Of a stretch of 61,445 nt of DNA, positions 8,231 through 17,042 are shown piece by piece; the stretch's first letter is position 1, and the number at the start of each line of letters is the position of its first letter. The notes beneath the pieces were generated by a model, which was given only the letters and a program-made list of their open reading frames with translations, made no database searches and was not told the DNA's origin. The position numbers and the translations under genes are program-made. Source of the DNA: Victivallis lenta (GTDB lineage: Bacteria; Verrucomicrobiota; Lentisphaeria; Victivallales; Victivallaceae); assembly GCF_009695545.1 (NCBI RefSeq), contig NZ_VUNS01000029.1, positions 1-61,445 on the forward strand, read 5' to 3'.

Positions 8231-10908
8231 TTATGAAACTGAAAATGGAAATCCTCATCTGGAAGCTCGTTCACCGGGCTTTGCTGCTGGCTGTCGGGAG
8301 CGCGATTCTCGCTTTCGGAATAAGCTGCCGTGGAGCGAAGGTGCTGTATCAGGCAGAAGAGTTGTTAAATCCGACTAATTCGTTTGTCATTCCCCGTGAA
8401 TGCGCGGGGCATACTGCCACCGTCTGGGCCGTATGCTATAAGCAGGGAGAAAACATCAAACTTATCGTTACGCTGTATGGGCCTGACGGACAAGCGATTG
8501 GAGTTTCGGAAGCCAACTACAACAATAAATATGAAAACACAAGCAAAAAGACGCAATGTGTGCTGAATCGGACTCTTGTTTTGCAGGAAGGAACTTACAG
8601 CATCACCCTTGATGGAAAAAGCGAAAAAGACGTGATTGCCAAGACGGAGAGTATTCTGGTGATCTGCTGGGATTGCGCTGGTGACGATGCCACCATTCTT
8701 CAGCAAGAACTGACCGGCCAGTTGGACAATCTCCGTCAGGAATTGAACGGTAAAATCGACACCGAGACCAGAAAACTGCAGGATCAGATATCGAATCTGC
8801 AGAAGGCTTTGAACGACGCGATCGGCGATCATGACCGGGATCAGGCCGAACTGCTGAAGAAGATCGAGGAGTATAAGAAAGAACTCGCGGATTCGGTTTC
8901 CGGCCTGCGGCAGAAGTTGTCCGAACTGGAGGCGAAGCAGGCGGAATACCTGTCCGAACTGGAGAAACTCAAGCAGAAGCACGATCAGGATATTGCCGCC
9001 GTGAATGCGCGGATCGACGAACTTGCGGCACAGTATGCGAAAGACGCGGCCGGCCTGAATGCCAGACTTGATGAGATTACGGAGTCCCTGAAAGGTCTGG
9101 AGGAGAGTTTCGGAGCCGACGGCGGCGAGTTGAAAGAGCAGATTGAGAAGCTGACGGAGACGCAGACTACGCTTCAGCACCAGATTGAAATCATCGAGCG
9201 GCAGCACAGCAGCGATATGAGTGCCGTCCAGCAGAAGATTGATTCGGAAACCGCCCGGATTCAGGCTGCCCACGACGCGGATGTCAAACAGATTCAGCAG
9301 TCGATCAGCCATCTGGATGAGAAGTTCAGCGCGGAGAACGCACGGCTCGAAAATTCAATCGAGAAAATCGACAGCCGCCTGGAACAGCTTCAGAAAGAAT
9401 ACGCGGCCGGCAATCTGAGTTTGAAGGAACAGATCGATGCCCTGAAGTATCAGCAGCTCTCCTTTGAAAAACAGCTTTCCAACCTGAGCCAGACGCATTC
9501 CCGCGATGTGGCGGCGCTGCAGACGGAGATCCGGGAAAAGACGGAAGCGTTGTCCGGAAAAATCGATACCGCCGTGGCGGACTTCCGGCAGGAACTGGTG
9601 TCGTTGAACAACACTTACAGGGAAAAAGCCGGAGAGCTGAAAAATGAACTGGAAGCAGTGAACTCCAAGCTCGAATCCGAGGTTGACAAACTGAATGCCG
9701 CCGACCGGGAGCTGTTCGAGCGGATCGCAGATTTGCGGGTGCAGCAGGCGGAATACAACTCCAGGCTCGAAACGCTGAAGGCGATCCACGAAAAGGATAT
9801 GGAAGCTTATCGGAAAGAGCTGGAGGAACTGGATGCCGACTACCGGGAGGCGGCGGCGGAAATCCAGGCCCGGATCGATGCGTTGGAACAGGAGGCAGTT
9901 TCGCTGCGGGCGCAGCACGAAGCAGATGTGCAGGCAATCCGGGAACAGATCGAGGCTGTCTCCGGAGAATTGAACGAGGATATCAAAGCCCTGTATGACG
10001 AATTGGAAAAACAGCAGCAGGCTCTTGACGCGCATAAGCAGGAGGTCCTGGCCGAGATCGATAAGCTTCAATTACAGATTACCGCGCTGGACGATGCGAT
10101 GACCGCCCGGCTGAAGAGCCTTGAGAACCGGATCAAATACGCCGTCTATTCGGATGAGAAACTGGAAGCGCTCGAAGAAGAGTACGCGCAGCTCGTACAG
10201 GCCAAGGAGACGGAAATTGCGAATATCGACTTGGAAATCGAAGAGCTTCGCAAACTGGGGCTGGACGCCGGGGCAAAGGAGGAGATTCGCAATCTGAAGC
10301 TGCAGGAACTGACCGCGTTGCGTAACGAATTGAGCGACATCCGGTTCGCGATCCAGCTCCGCCATGACGATTCGGAGTTCGCGGCACACGAAAAGGAGAT
10401 CGAGTGGTTGAAGGAGGAGCTGGCGGCCCTGCGGAATTCGGCGGATCTGCAGATCAAACAGCTTGAGGAGAAGCTGGCGGAGGCCGAGAAGAAATTCCAG
10501 GAACTGCTGGAACAGTTGAAAAACGAAGCCGGGGCAACGGATGCGGAGCTGAAGCAGCAGATTGCCGATCTGCAGGGGAAAATCGATGAACTCACGGAAA
10601 CGCTGCGCAATGAACAGCTTGCCGGAGACGATGCCCTGAAAAAGCAGTTGGAAGAGCTGGATGCCGCTCACAAGGAACTGCTCGAAAAGCTCGATCACGA
10701 CATGGGCGAGCGGCTGGACCGCCTGAAATATGAATTCGATACGCAGTTCGAAAATTTGCGATCCTCGATCAATAACGTGGCGTACCAGCAGAGATTTTCC
10801 AATGGGAACGGCAGCAGCTCCTACGGGTTGCCGTCGGTACAGGCGGAGGAGGTTCCGGCCGATACCCGCGATATGCGGGTCAGTCCCGATCTGATGCTGG
10901 AAATATAA
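8227..10908 (+). CDS. Giant exported coiled-coil protein 1
   Basis: Protein of 893 residues overlapping the VirB4 stop by 4 bp, with AAAGGAA upstream. An N-terminal hydrophobic segment (about 17-33) suggests export. A small beta-rich domain with Cys residues follows (about 35-150; motifs RGAKVLYQ, GHTATVWAVCYK, WDCAGDD). Then come about 680 residues of almost uninterrupted Glu/Lys/Leu/Gln-rich coiled coil with recurrent phrases such as RIDELAAQYAKDAAGLNARL. The non-coiled tail carries the motif EVPADTRDMRVSPDLMLEI. The next gene is a full-length paralog. I know no such protein in VirB or Trb systems. A periplasmic or surface stalk for the mating channel is inferred. A simple SMC/Rad50-like role is unlikely because there are no nucleotide-binding motifs. 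Confidence 0.75.
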   Translation: MIMKLKMEILIWKLVHRALLLAVGSAILAFGISCRGAKVLYQAEELLNPTNSFVIPRECAGHTATVWAVCYKQGENIKLIVTLYGPDGQAIGVSEANYNNKYENTSKKTQCVLNRTLVLQEGTYSITLDGKSEKDVIAKTESILVICWDCAGDDATILQQELTGQLDNLRQELNGKIDTETRKLQDQISNLQKALNDAIGDHDRDQAELLKKIEEYKKELADSVSGLRQKLSELEAKQAEYLSELEKLKQKHDQDIAAVNARIDELAAQYAKDAAGLNARLDEITESLKGLEESFGADGGELKEQIEKLTETQTTLQHQIEIIERQHSSDMSAVQQKIDSETARIQAAHDADVKQIQQSISHLDEKFSAENARLENSIEKIDSRLEQLQKEYAAGNLSLKEQIDALKYQQLSFEKQLSNLSQTHSRDVAALQTEIREKTEALSGKIDTAVADFRQELVSLNNTYREKAGELKNELEAVNSKLESEVDKLNAADRELFERIADLRVQQAEYNSRLETLKAIHEKDMEAYRKELEELDADYREAAAEIQARIDALEQEAVSLRAQHEADVQAIREQIEAVSGELNEDIKALYDELEKQQQALDAHKQEVLAEIDKLQLQITALDDAMTARLKSLENRIKYAVYSDEKLEALEEEYAQLVQAKETEIANIDLEIEELRKLGLDAGAKEEIRNLKLQELTALRNELSDIRFAIQLRHDDSEFAAHEKEIEWLKEELAALRNSADLQIKQLEEKLAEAEKKFQELLEQLKNEAGATDAELKQQIADLQGKIDELTETLRNEQLAGDDALKKQLEELDAAHKELLEKLDHDMGERLDRLKYEFDTQFENLRSSINNVAYQQRFSNGNGSSSYGLPSVQAEEVPADTRDMRVSPDLMLEI

Positions 10909-10928
10909 CACTGAACAGGGAGGAAATT

Positions 10929-13706
10929 ATGTTGAAACGATTGATGATGGCCGGGATGTTGATTGCTGCAGTGTTCTGCAGCCGCGGAGCCAGAGTATTT
11001 TACCAATCCGGCGCAGCAGCACGCAGCTACCAGATTCCGGTGACGGCGGATCAGATCGGCCATACCGCCACCTTTCTCGGGTGCGCCCAGCGGTTTAACG
11101 ACAATTATCTGCACATCGTGATCTACCTGACCGATCCGGAGGGGACCCGGCTCGGCCAGACGATCCTCGACACGAAGGTGACGGCGAGCATCAGCCTGAT
11201 CAAGACGACGCAGCTAATTGAGGGAAATTACGTCCTTGCAGAAACCGGCAACGGCGACGATCCCACCAGGGGCGAGATGGTGATGGCGACGGCGATCGAC
11301 TGGGACGCTCCCGGCGACGACATCGGCAATCTGCAGGAGGAGTGGAATCAGATACTTGATGATCTCAAGGACGAACTGAGCGGCGAGCTGGACTCCAAGA
11401 CCACTGAGCTGCAGGGTAAAATCACAGAGCTGCAAAAACAGTTGAATGACGCGATTTCCAAACACGATGCGGATCAGGCGGCGATCCTGAAAAAGATCGA
11501 AGAGTTTCAAAAAGAGATTTCCACCTTGGAAACGGAGCTGAAAGCCAGAATTGCAGAATTGGAAAAAGCCAAAGGCGAGTTGCAGGCGGAACAGGATCAG
11601 CTTCGTGCGGATCATGAAAAGGATATTGCGGCACTGAATGCCCGGATCAATGAACTGGATTCCAAGTTCGGAGCCGAGATATCCAAGATTCAGAACATGA
11701 TCACGCAGCTCACGCAGAACATGGAACAACTTGAAGATCGCTTTTCCGCGACCGACGAGGAACTGAAAGATAAAATCGAACAGCTTGAAAAGGAGCAACA
11801 AGAAATTCGGCAGGAGATCGCCGAAGGCAATCCTGAACTCAACGCCAGACTTGACACACTTGAAAAACAGCAGCAGGAGTTGGAAAACAGGCTGGATGAG
11901 GAAACGGAGGCGCTTCGCAGCGAGATTTCCGAGCTGAGCAAACAGCAGAATCAACTCCGGCAGGAACTGGAGCTTGCGAAGATCAGGCATGACAGCGATA
12001 TCGCGTCGATCCGAAGCCGGATCGATTCGGAAACCGCCGCGCTGAAAGCCGCGCATGAGGCGGATATCAAACTGTTCGAACAGTCGATTTCCAATTTGGA
12101 TTCCAAATATGCAGCCGAATCCGGACGGCTCAGTTCGGAACTGGAGAGGACCAATGACCGGCTGGCAGAACTGGAAAAGGCATATGCGGCCGGCAACAGG
12201 GAACTTGAAAGCGAAATCAATGCTCTGAAGCTGGATCAACTGTTGCTGTCCAGCCGGATTGCGAATCTGGAAGCGACACATTCGCGTGATGTTTCCTCGC
12301 TGCAGTCGCAGATCAACGAGAAGAATGCGGCGTTGAACGACAAAATCGACAGCGCCGTGGCCGATCTGCGTCAGGAGCAGCTTGCCGCCGAAAACCGGTA
12401 TCGGGAACAGGCCCGGGAGCTGAATGACCGTCTTGCCGGTCTGGAAGCGAAATTGGACGCCAAAGTCGATCGCCTGAGCGACGCCGATCGGGAACTGTAT
12501 AAGGAGATCGCCGCTCTGCGCGAAAAGCTGGCGGGGCATCAGGCAGAACTGGAAGCGGTCAAGGCAGCCCATGAACGGGACATCGCCGCTCTTGAGGAAC
12601 AGTACCGCGAACTTGATGCCGAATATCAGGCCGACAAGGCGGAACTTGATTCCCGGATTGCCGACATCGAAACCGATATTGTAGGGCTTCGTGAGAAGCA
12701 CGAGGCGGATATTGCGGCTATCCACACGGAAATCAATGAGGCCGCGCAGGGACTCAATGAAGAAATCAAAACTCTCTATCAGGAACTCGCGGCTCAGAAA
12801 GAGGCAATGGAAAATCATAAACAGGAAGTGGTTCAGGCGATAGACCGCATTCAGCAGCAGATCGCTTTGCTGGACGCGGCGATCAACGAGCGGCTGACCA
12901 ACCTTGAAAACCGGATTCGCTACTCCGTCTATTCGGATGAGAAGTTGGCCGAGCTGAAGAAAGCATACGAGCAGAAAGTCCGGGAAAAGGAAGCGGAAAT
13001 CGCCACGCTGGATATCGAAATCAGAAAACAGCAGGAGGCCGGTCAGGACGTTGCGTTGTTGGTCGAACAGCGCAATCAGGCGCTCACGGAACTCGAAAAG
13101 CTGCGGAATGAACTCAAGGATATCGAGTTTGCGATCGTAATTCGCAACGATGAGTCTGAATTTGCGGTTCACGAGGCTGAAATCCTGCAACTGAAGAAAG
13201 AGCTGGCTGCGTTGCGCAATTCGACTGACGCTCTGATCAAGGATCTGCAGCAGCAGTTGATCGACACGGAGAAGAAACTGCTGGCGTTGATCGAGGAAAT
13301 CAAGGCCGGCGCCGCAGGCGAAAATCAGGAACTCCGGCAGGAATTGGAAGTGTTCAAGGAACAAGTTCTCGAATTGATTGAGAGTCTGCAGGCCGGCCAG
13401 ACCGGAGGCGACGACGCCTTGAAGCAACTGATTGAGGAACTGGACGCCTCCCACAAAGAGCTGCTGGCGAAATTGGAACAGCAGTTTGCAGACCGTCTGG
13501 AGGAGCTGAAGGTTCAGCAGGACAAGCAGTACGACAATCTCCGGACAACGATAAGCGATCTTGCCCTGCAGCAGCGATACTCCAACGGCGGCTTTTACGA
13601 GCGCAACTCTTATCAACTGCCGAACATCGAGTCTGAAGGAGTGCCGGCGGATAATCGCGATCTTCGGGTGAGTCCCGATAAAACCCTTGAAATGGAAATT
13701 CTTTAG
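10929..13706 (+). CDS. Giant exported coiled-coil protein 2 (paralog)
   Basis: Protein of 925 residues, GGGAGG before its ATG, 20 bp after coiled-coil protein 1. It repeats the same plan: a short hydrophobic N-terminus (about 5-17), RGARVFYQ, GHTATFLGCAQR and WDAPGDD in a head domain, about 700 residues of coiled coil, and the tail VPADNRDLRVSPDKTLEMEIL. Similarity to protein 1 runs to the end (for instance YSVYSDEKLAELKKAYEQK against YAVYSDEKLEALEEEYAQL), so this is an old tandem duplication with both copies retained. A heteromeric filament or bundle is a plausible inference. No enzyme motif is present. Confidence 0.75.
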   Translation: MLKRLMMAGMLIAAVFCSRGARVFYQSGAAARSYQIPVTADQIGHTATFLGCAQRFNDNYLHIVIYLTDPEGTRLGQTILDTKVTASISLIKTTQLIEGNYVLAETGNGDDPTRGEMVMATAIDWDAPGDDIGNLQEEWNQILDDLKDELSGELDSKTTELQGKITELQKQLNDAISKHDADQAAILKKIEEFQKEISTLETELKARIAELEKAKGELQAEQDQLRADHEKDIAALNARINELDSKFGAEISKIQNMITQLTQNMEQLEDRFSATDEELKDKIEQLEKEQQEIRQEIAEGNPELNARLDTLEKQQQELENRLDEETEALRSEISELSKQQNQLRQELELAKIRHDSDIASIRSRIDSETAALKAAHEADIKLFEQSISNLDSKYAAESGRLSSELERTNDRLAELEKAYAAGNRELESEINALKLDQLLLSSRIANLEATHSRDVSSLQSQINEKNAALNDKIDSAVADLRQEQLAAENRYREQARELNDRLAGLEAKLDAKVDRLSDADRELYKEIAALREKLAGHQAELEAVKAAHERDIAALEEQYRELDAEYQADKAELDSRIADIETDIVGLREKHEADIAAIHTEINEAAQGLNEEIKTLYQELAAQKEAMENHKQEVVQAIDRIQQQIALLDAAINERLTNLENRIRYSVYSDEKLAELKKAYEQKVREKEAEIATLDIEIRKQQEAGQDVALLVEQRNQALTELEKLRNELKDIEFAIVIRNDESEFAVHEAEILQLKKELAALRNSTDALIKDLQQQLIDTEKKLLALIEEIKAGAAGENQELRQELEVFKEQVLELIESLQAGQTGGDDALKQLIEELDASHKELLAKLEQQFADRLEELKVQQDKQYDNLRTTISDLALQQRYSNGGFYERNSYQLPNIESEGVPADNRDLRVSPDKTLEMEIL

Positions 13707-13723
13707 CAGAAGGAGAAGTGAGT

Positions 13724-14173
13724 ATGAAACGAATTGTGATGATGGTCTGTGCGGGAGCGATCGGAGCGGCGGCATTGTGCGGCTGTTCGTCGAGCCAGTT
13801 GGCGAATACGTCAGCTTCCGGCCTGCTGGCCCCGGCCCTCGGCCTTGGCGGCGGACTTGCCGGATTGTATGCGACCGAGGACGAGGATGTCGGCACGCAG
13901 CTGGCGGCAACCGGTGCGGCGGCAGCGGGAGCTTTCCTGCTCGGCCAGTTCATTGAGAACGACTTCAAGGAAGAGAAGGCCAAAGAGTACCGGGCCGGTT
14001 ACGACCTCGGCCGGGCGAACTCCATCAAGGAACTGTACTGGCTGACGCAGCAGCTTCACCGAGCGCAGGATGGCGATCTGCCGCAGATGCAGATGTATGA
14101 ACTGCCGGTGCAGTACCCGGCCGATGGCGCGAAATATGTCCCGGATACGGTCTATCTGCCGGTCGTCAAGTAG
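13724..14173 (+). CDS. Glycine-rich lipoprotein of the transfer operon
   Basis: Protein of 149 residues starting MKRIVMMVCAGAIG. The ATG at 13724 is eight bases from AGGAG, whereas the GTG at 13718 is only two, so the ATG is chosen. A lipoprotein signal peptide ends in LCGC, followed by CSSSQ. A Gly/Ala-rich segment with two weakly hydrophobic stretches follows (about 33-50 and 65-75), then a charged C-terminal half. Small lipoproteins such as TrbH/VirB7 occur in this kind of operon and help build the outer-membrane part of the channel. The family cannot be assigned from sequence alone; role by context. Confidence 0.6.
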   Translation: MKRIVMMVCAGAIGAAALCGCSSSQLANTSASGLLAPALGLGGGLAGLYATEDEDVGTQLAATGAAAAGAFLLGQFIENDFKEEKAKEYRAGYDLGRANSIKELYWLTQQLHRAQDGDLPQMQMYELPVQYPADGAKYVPDTVYLPVVK

Positions 14174-14184
14174 GAGATGCAACG

Positions 14185-15066
14185 ATGAAAATAGCGAAAT
14201 ATACCGCTGCAGTCCTGTTTGCCGCGCTTCTCTGTGCCCCGCCGCCGGCGATGGCGTTTCTGCAGGAAGTCCATGACAGCGTGATCTACGTGCACAACAC
14301 GATCAAGGCGATTCAGGACGAAGCTTATCAGCAGATGGCATTGGATATCGGCGCCGACCAGCTCGGAACGACCGGCGAAATCCTGAAAACCAGCGTGGAC
14401 ACGCTGAAAGTCACCAAAGATACCTTCGATGTCTGCAAGGACACCTACGATACCGCTATGGATATCTCCGGCTACATCGGAGACCCGATGAAGCTGACTT
14501 CCTATCTGAATTCGCGCTTCTGGCACGAGAACGAGATCTCCGCCGCGCTGAACATCACCCGCGACGCGATGGAAATGACCGATGGCGATGTCGCCTATAC
14601 CGGCGAAATCGAATCGATGCTGCATCAGGTCGACTACGCGGTCGCCGACGTTCAATTGAAGCAGTCGGAGAATCTGGCGGAAACTCAGAAAGGGGCGATT
14701 GCGGTTCACAAGTTCATGTCGGAATGGGGGCCGAAGGCGCTGATTCAACTGGCCGATCTGAACCGGGAAGATCAGAAATACAATCCGCGCGAATCTTCGC
14801 TGACGGAAATGCAGTACGCTGCTTACCGAAATGGAATCTGGCAGTCCAACACGCTCGGACAGATGTTCGCAGCACAGACTGCCCACTCCGCGATGGTGGC
14901 GCAGCAGCTCTACATGGAAAATTCCCGCACGGATCAGGCGGACTACGACCGCGCCAAAGCGATCTATGACAACCGGAATCTGACGGAAGCCGGGAAAGCG
15001 GCGCTTGAGTCCAAAGGAACCATATCCGGCAATTTCATCGACGCAATTCTGGGAGATGACGAATGA
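14185..15066 (+). CDS. TrbJ/VirB5-like periplasmic protein
   Basis: Protein of 293 residues with a clear signal peptide (hydrophobic core about 8-17, cleavage after PPAMA) and a mature part that is nearly all helix. TAGGAG precedes the ATG. It lies directly before a TrbL/VirB6-like gene and overlaps it by 4 bp, as trbJ precedes trbK-trbL in IncP plasmids. TrbJ and VirB5 proteins act in the periplasm and at the pilus tip in mating-pair formation. The helical character, signal and position support the call; no diagnostic motif is available. Confidence 0.65.
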   Translation: MKIAKYTAAVLFAALLCAPPPAMAFLQEVHDSVIYVHNTIKAIQDEAYQQMALDIGADQLGTTGEILKTSVDTLKVTKDTFDVCKDTYDTAMDISGYIGDPMKLTSYLNSRFWHENEISAALNITRDAMEMTDGDVAYTGEIESMLHQVDYAVADVQLKQSENLAETQKGAIAVHKFMSEWGPKALIQLADLNREDQKYNPRESSLTEMQYAAYRNGIWQSNTLGQMFAAQTAHSAMVAQQLYMENSRTDQADYDRAKAIYDNRNLTEAGKAALESKGTISGNFIDAILGDDE

Positions 15067-16070
15067 AACCGGAAATGGCGTTGCAAAACATCATGCAGGT
15101 GATGGTCGATATTCTGGACAAGATGCACATGGTCTGCCTGGCGTTCGCCCTGCTGCTGATCCTGCTCTCCGTCTACCGTCAGTATTCGCAATTCGGGGAG
15201 TTTCTCGGATTGAAATACATGGCGGGCGTACTGCTGACGATCGTCCTGATCGGGCTGTTCCCGGAAGTCTCGGATTACCTCTTCCGGGCCATGTTGAAGT
15301 GGGGGCGGCAGGTCACTGCCGAAGCGGAGGCGGTGATGAAGGTCCTGTTCGATATTGAAATCGACGGTGCCTGGTATGACTCGATCGTCGTGGGGATTTC
15401 GAGCGTGATGTACAAAGGGGGCATCTGGATCGGCCGTTTTATCCGGGAGATCATGGTCATCGTGCTGTGCGGTTTGTTCCTGATCCTGAAAACCCTGTCG
15501 CCGATCTTCATTGCGATGCTTGCCGTGCCGGAAACCAAGAGCGTTGCGATCAATTTCCTGACAGTGGCGTTCGGATTGGTGATGACGCCTCTTTGCATGT
15601 TGTTCGGCGATCTTGCGATGATCTGGGTTGCGGCCCAGATGTGGGAGCAGACCGGGATGCTTGCCGCCGTCACGGCTGCAACCGGAAGCCTGGCCGGCGG
15701 CGCGGTCGGCGGAGGCCTGACGGTGCTGGCGAGTTCGCCGCCCGGAGCCATCACGGTTGCCGCCGGAGCCGCCGGGGCGCTGATCGCTTTCGTTTGCGTG
15801 TTTGTCCTGTTGTGCGTGGTGATGTATGTGGGAATCCCGTGGGCCTGCATTTCGCTTTTCCGCGGAGCGGGAATCGGCAATGCGCTGGCGATGTCGCTCA
15901 ATACCGTTTCCAATGGGATGGCTGTCGTCAAAAGCGGGTATGCCGCGAGCAAGGCCACTGCAAACGGATTGACCACAATTTCAAAGGCGTTGCACGCCAG
16001 AGGCGCTGCGGCCAATCCGGCCGGAGCCGCCGGGGCGGGACGCTCCCCGGCCGGAAAGGAGGAAGCATGA
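15063..16070 (+). CDS. TrbL/VirB6-like polytopic membrane protein
   Basis: Protein of 335 residues starting at the ATGA overlap with the preceding gene. Several hydrophobic segments are evident (about 20-40, 53-72, 128-152, 158-180, 215-240, 240-275) with an Ala/Gly-rich loop between, and a hydrophilic low-complexity C-terminus (HARGAAANPAGAAGAGRSPAGKEEA). This matches TrbL/VirB6 inner-membrane channel components, which have five or more membrane segments and a variable tail. It is shorter than many TrbL proteins (about 400-500). Position after the TrbJ-like gene supports the call. Confidence 0.75.
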   Translation: MKPEMALQNIMQVMVDILDKMHMVCLAFALLLILLSVYRQYSQFGEFLGLKYMAGVLLTIVLIGLFPEVSDYLFRAMLKWGRQVTAEAEAVMKVLFDIEIDGAWYDSIVVGISSVMYKGGIWIGRFIREIMVIVLCGLFLILKTLSPIFIAMLAVPETKSVAINFLTVAFGLVMTPLCMLFGDLAMIWVAAQMWEQTGMLAAVTAATGSLAGGAVGGGLTVLASSPPGAITVAAGAAGALIAFVCVFVLLCVVMYVGIPWACISLFRGAGIGNALAMSLNTVSNGMAVVKSGYAASKATANGLTTISKALHARGAAANPAGAAGAGRSPAGKEEA

Positions 16071-16075
16071 AACGG

Positions 16076-16351
16076 TCACTTTTTGTCTTTCCCGGCCGGA
16101 TTCTCGTTGAAGAACAATGTTTCCGGCGCGGGCGTGGAGTGCTTGCGGATATTTTCCCGTTGAATCCGGTGGATTTCCCGGGCGTCTTTGATCGCCTGCC
16201 GGCGTCTCGCCTCTTTCCGGCGGTCAGCCTCGGCCTGCTTTTCCATAAGCTCGGTCTGGCGTTTGATGTTCGCTCGGGTTTCCTCCGATTCGCCGCAGCC
16301 GGTGAAAACGAAACCCGCAAGGCAGGCTCCGAGGATCAGGAATTTCTTCAT
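16076..16351 (-). CDS. Small lipoprotein encoded antisense within the operon
   Basis: Protein of 91 residues, MKKFLILGACLAGFVFTGCGESEE, with a textbook lipoprotein signal (lipobox FTGC, Cys at residue 19) and a highly charged helical mature part rich in Arg/Lys/Glu. AAAGGA lies six bases before the ATG. It is the only gene of the transfer region on the minus strand, filling the gap between the TrbL-like and first VirB8-like genes. In IncP plasmids the entry-exclusion lipoprotein TrbK sits between trbJ and trbL, so a surface or entry-exclusion role is possible, but this is by analogy only. Being convergent with the TrbL-like gene, it must have its own promoter. Confidence 0.65.
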   Translation of the reverse strand: MKKFLILGACLAGFVFTGCGESEETRANIKRQTELMEKQAEADRRKEARRRQAIKDAREIHRIQRENIRKHSTPAPETLFFNENPAGKDKK

Positions 16352-16386
16352 AGCAGTTCCTTTCTTTGGAAAAGTTGTTACAAACG

Positions 16387-16420
16387 GGTCTGCCCGTTCA
16401 CTGATCAGAACGGGCAGACC
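16387..16420. promoter_or_regulatory. Perfect 13-bp hairpin before the VirB8-like genes
   Basis: GGTCTGCCCGTTC (16387-16399) pairs perfectly with GAACGGGCAGACC (16408-16420) around an 8-nt loop containing TGATCA. No T-run follows on the plus strand; instead the right arm ends four bases before the AAAGG of the next gene. It could be an operator, an attenuator that masks translation, or an RNA-processing hairpin separating operon halves. It also lies upstream of the antisense lipoprotein. Confidence 0.6.
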
Positions 16421-16433
16421 GGAAAGGCAATAT

Positions 16434-17042
16434 ATGTCTGCTGAAATTTATCATCCCACTGCCTGTGAACTGGTTTGCCGGGAACGTCGGTTACTCGTTT
16501 TCTGGATCGTTTATCATGCCGTCATCTGGATTGCCATTGCATTGGGCGCGTTTTTCGCGGTCCAGTATATGACCATGCCGGACCGGGTGCTGGTCCTGGG
16601 ACGCGACCGCAATATCTACCTGGGCAATTCCGCACCGGTGGAGTCCCGGATCGTAATTGAGGACATCGCACTGCGGGCGGCCTATGCACTGCTGTCGCGC
16701 CGGTACGATTCCCGGGACGACCGGCTGCTGGAAATGGTCTGTACGAAGCGCGGCCTCGGGCGGGCGCGCAACTATCTGGACAGTACCCGGGAGTTGTTCG
16801 AGCGGCGGATGCTGATGCAGGAGATCGAACACTGTTCGGTCGAATACGTCAGTTCCGGCGGCGGATATTTCGCTCTGGTCAAGGGAATCCTGAACCTGAG
16901 CGGCATCTATTTCGGCTATCCGCACATTCAGAAACGCGACTTCGCGCTGCTGATGCGGCTGGAACGCTCGGCTTCGGATTTCGAGCTGCCGTTCCGGGTG
17001 GAAGGACTGAAACTGTATGAGGAGGAACATCAGGATGAATGA
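16434..17042 (+). CDS. VirB8/TraE-like protein A
   Basis: Protein of 202 residues beginning MSAEIYHPTACELV; AAAGG lies six bases before the ATG at 16434. The open frame extends left, but that part is antisense to the lipoprotein gene. A short cytoplasmic N-terminus, one membrane segment (about 24-46) and a periplasmic domain of about 155 residues match VirB8/TrbF/TraE topology. It overlaps the next gene, which has the same architecture, by 8 bp. VirB8 proteins form the inner-membrane assembly hub that contacts VirB9 and VirB10, and those genes follow. The family call rests on topology and order. Confidence 0.65.
   Translation: MSAEIYHPTACELVCRERRLLVFWIVYHAVIWIAIALGAFFAVQYMTMPDRVLVLGRDRNIYLGNSAPVESRIVIEDIALRAAYALLSRRYDSRDDRLLEMVCTKRGLGRARNYLDSTRELFERRMLMQEIEHCSVEYVSSGGGYFALVKGILNLSGIYFGYPHIQKRDFALLMRLERSASDFELPFRVEGLKLYEEEHQDE

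Noticed and set aside
8227-13706. Coiled-coil proteins as SMC/Rad50-type or phage tape-measure proteins
   Set aside because: No Walker or ABC motifs, and no phage structural genes are nearby; the exported N-terminus and operon context point to conjugation.
11214-13910. Minus-strand open frame of 898 codons
   Set aside because: Antisense of the second coiled-coil gene; its Phe/Leu/Gln-rich translation mirrors the coiled-coil codons.
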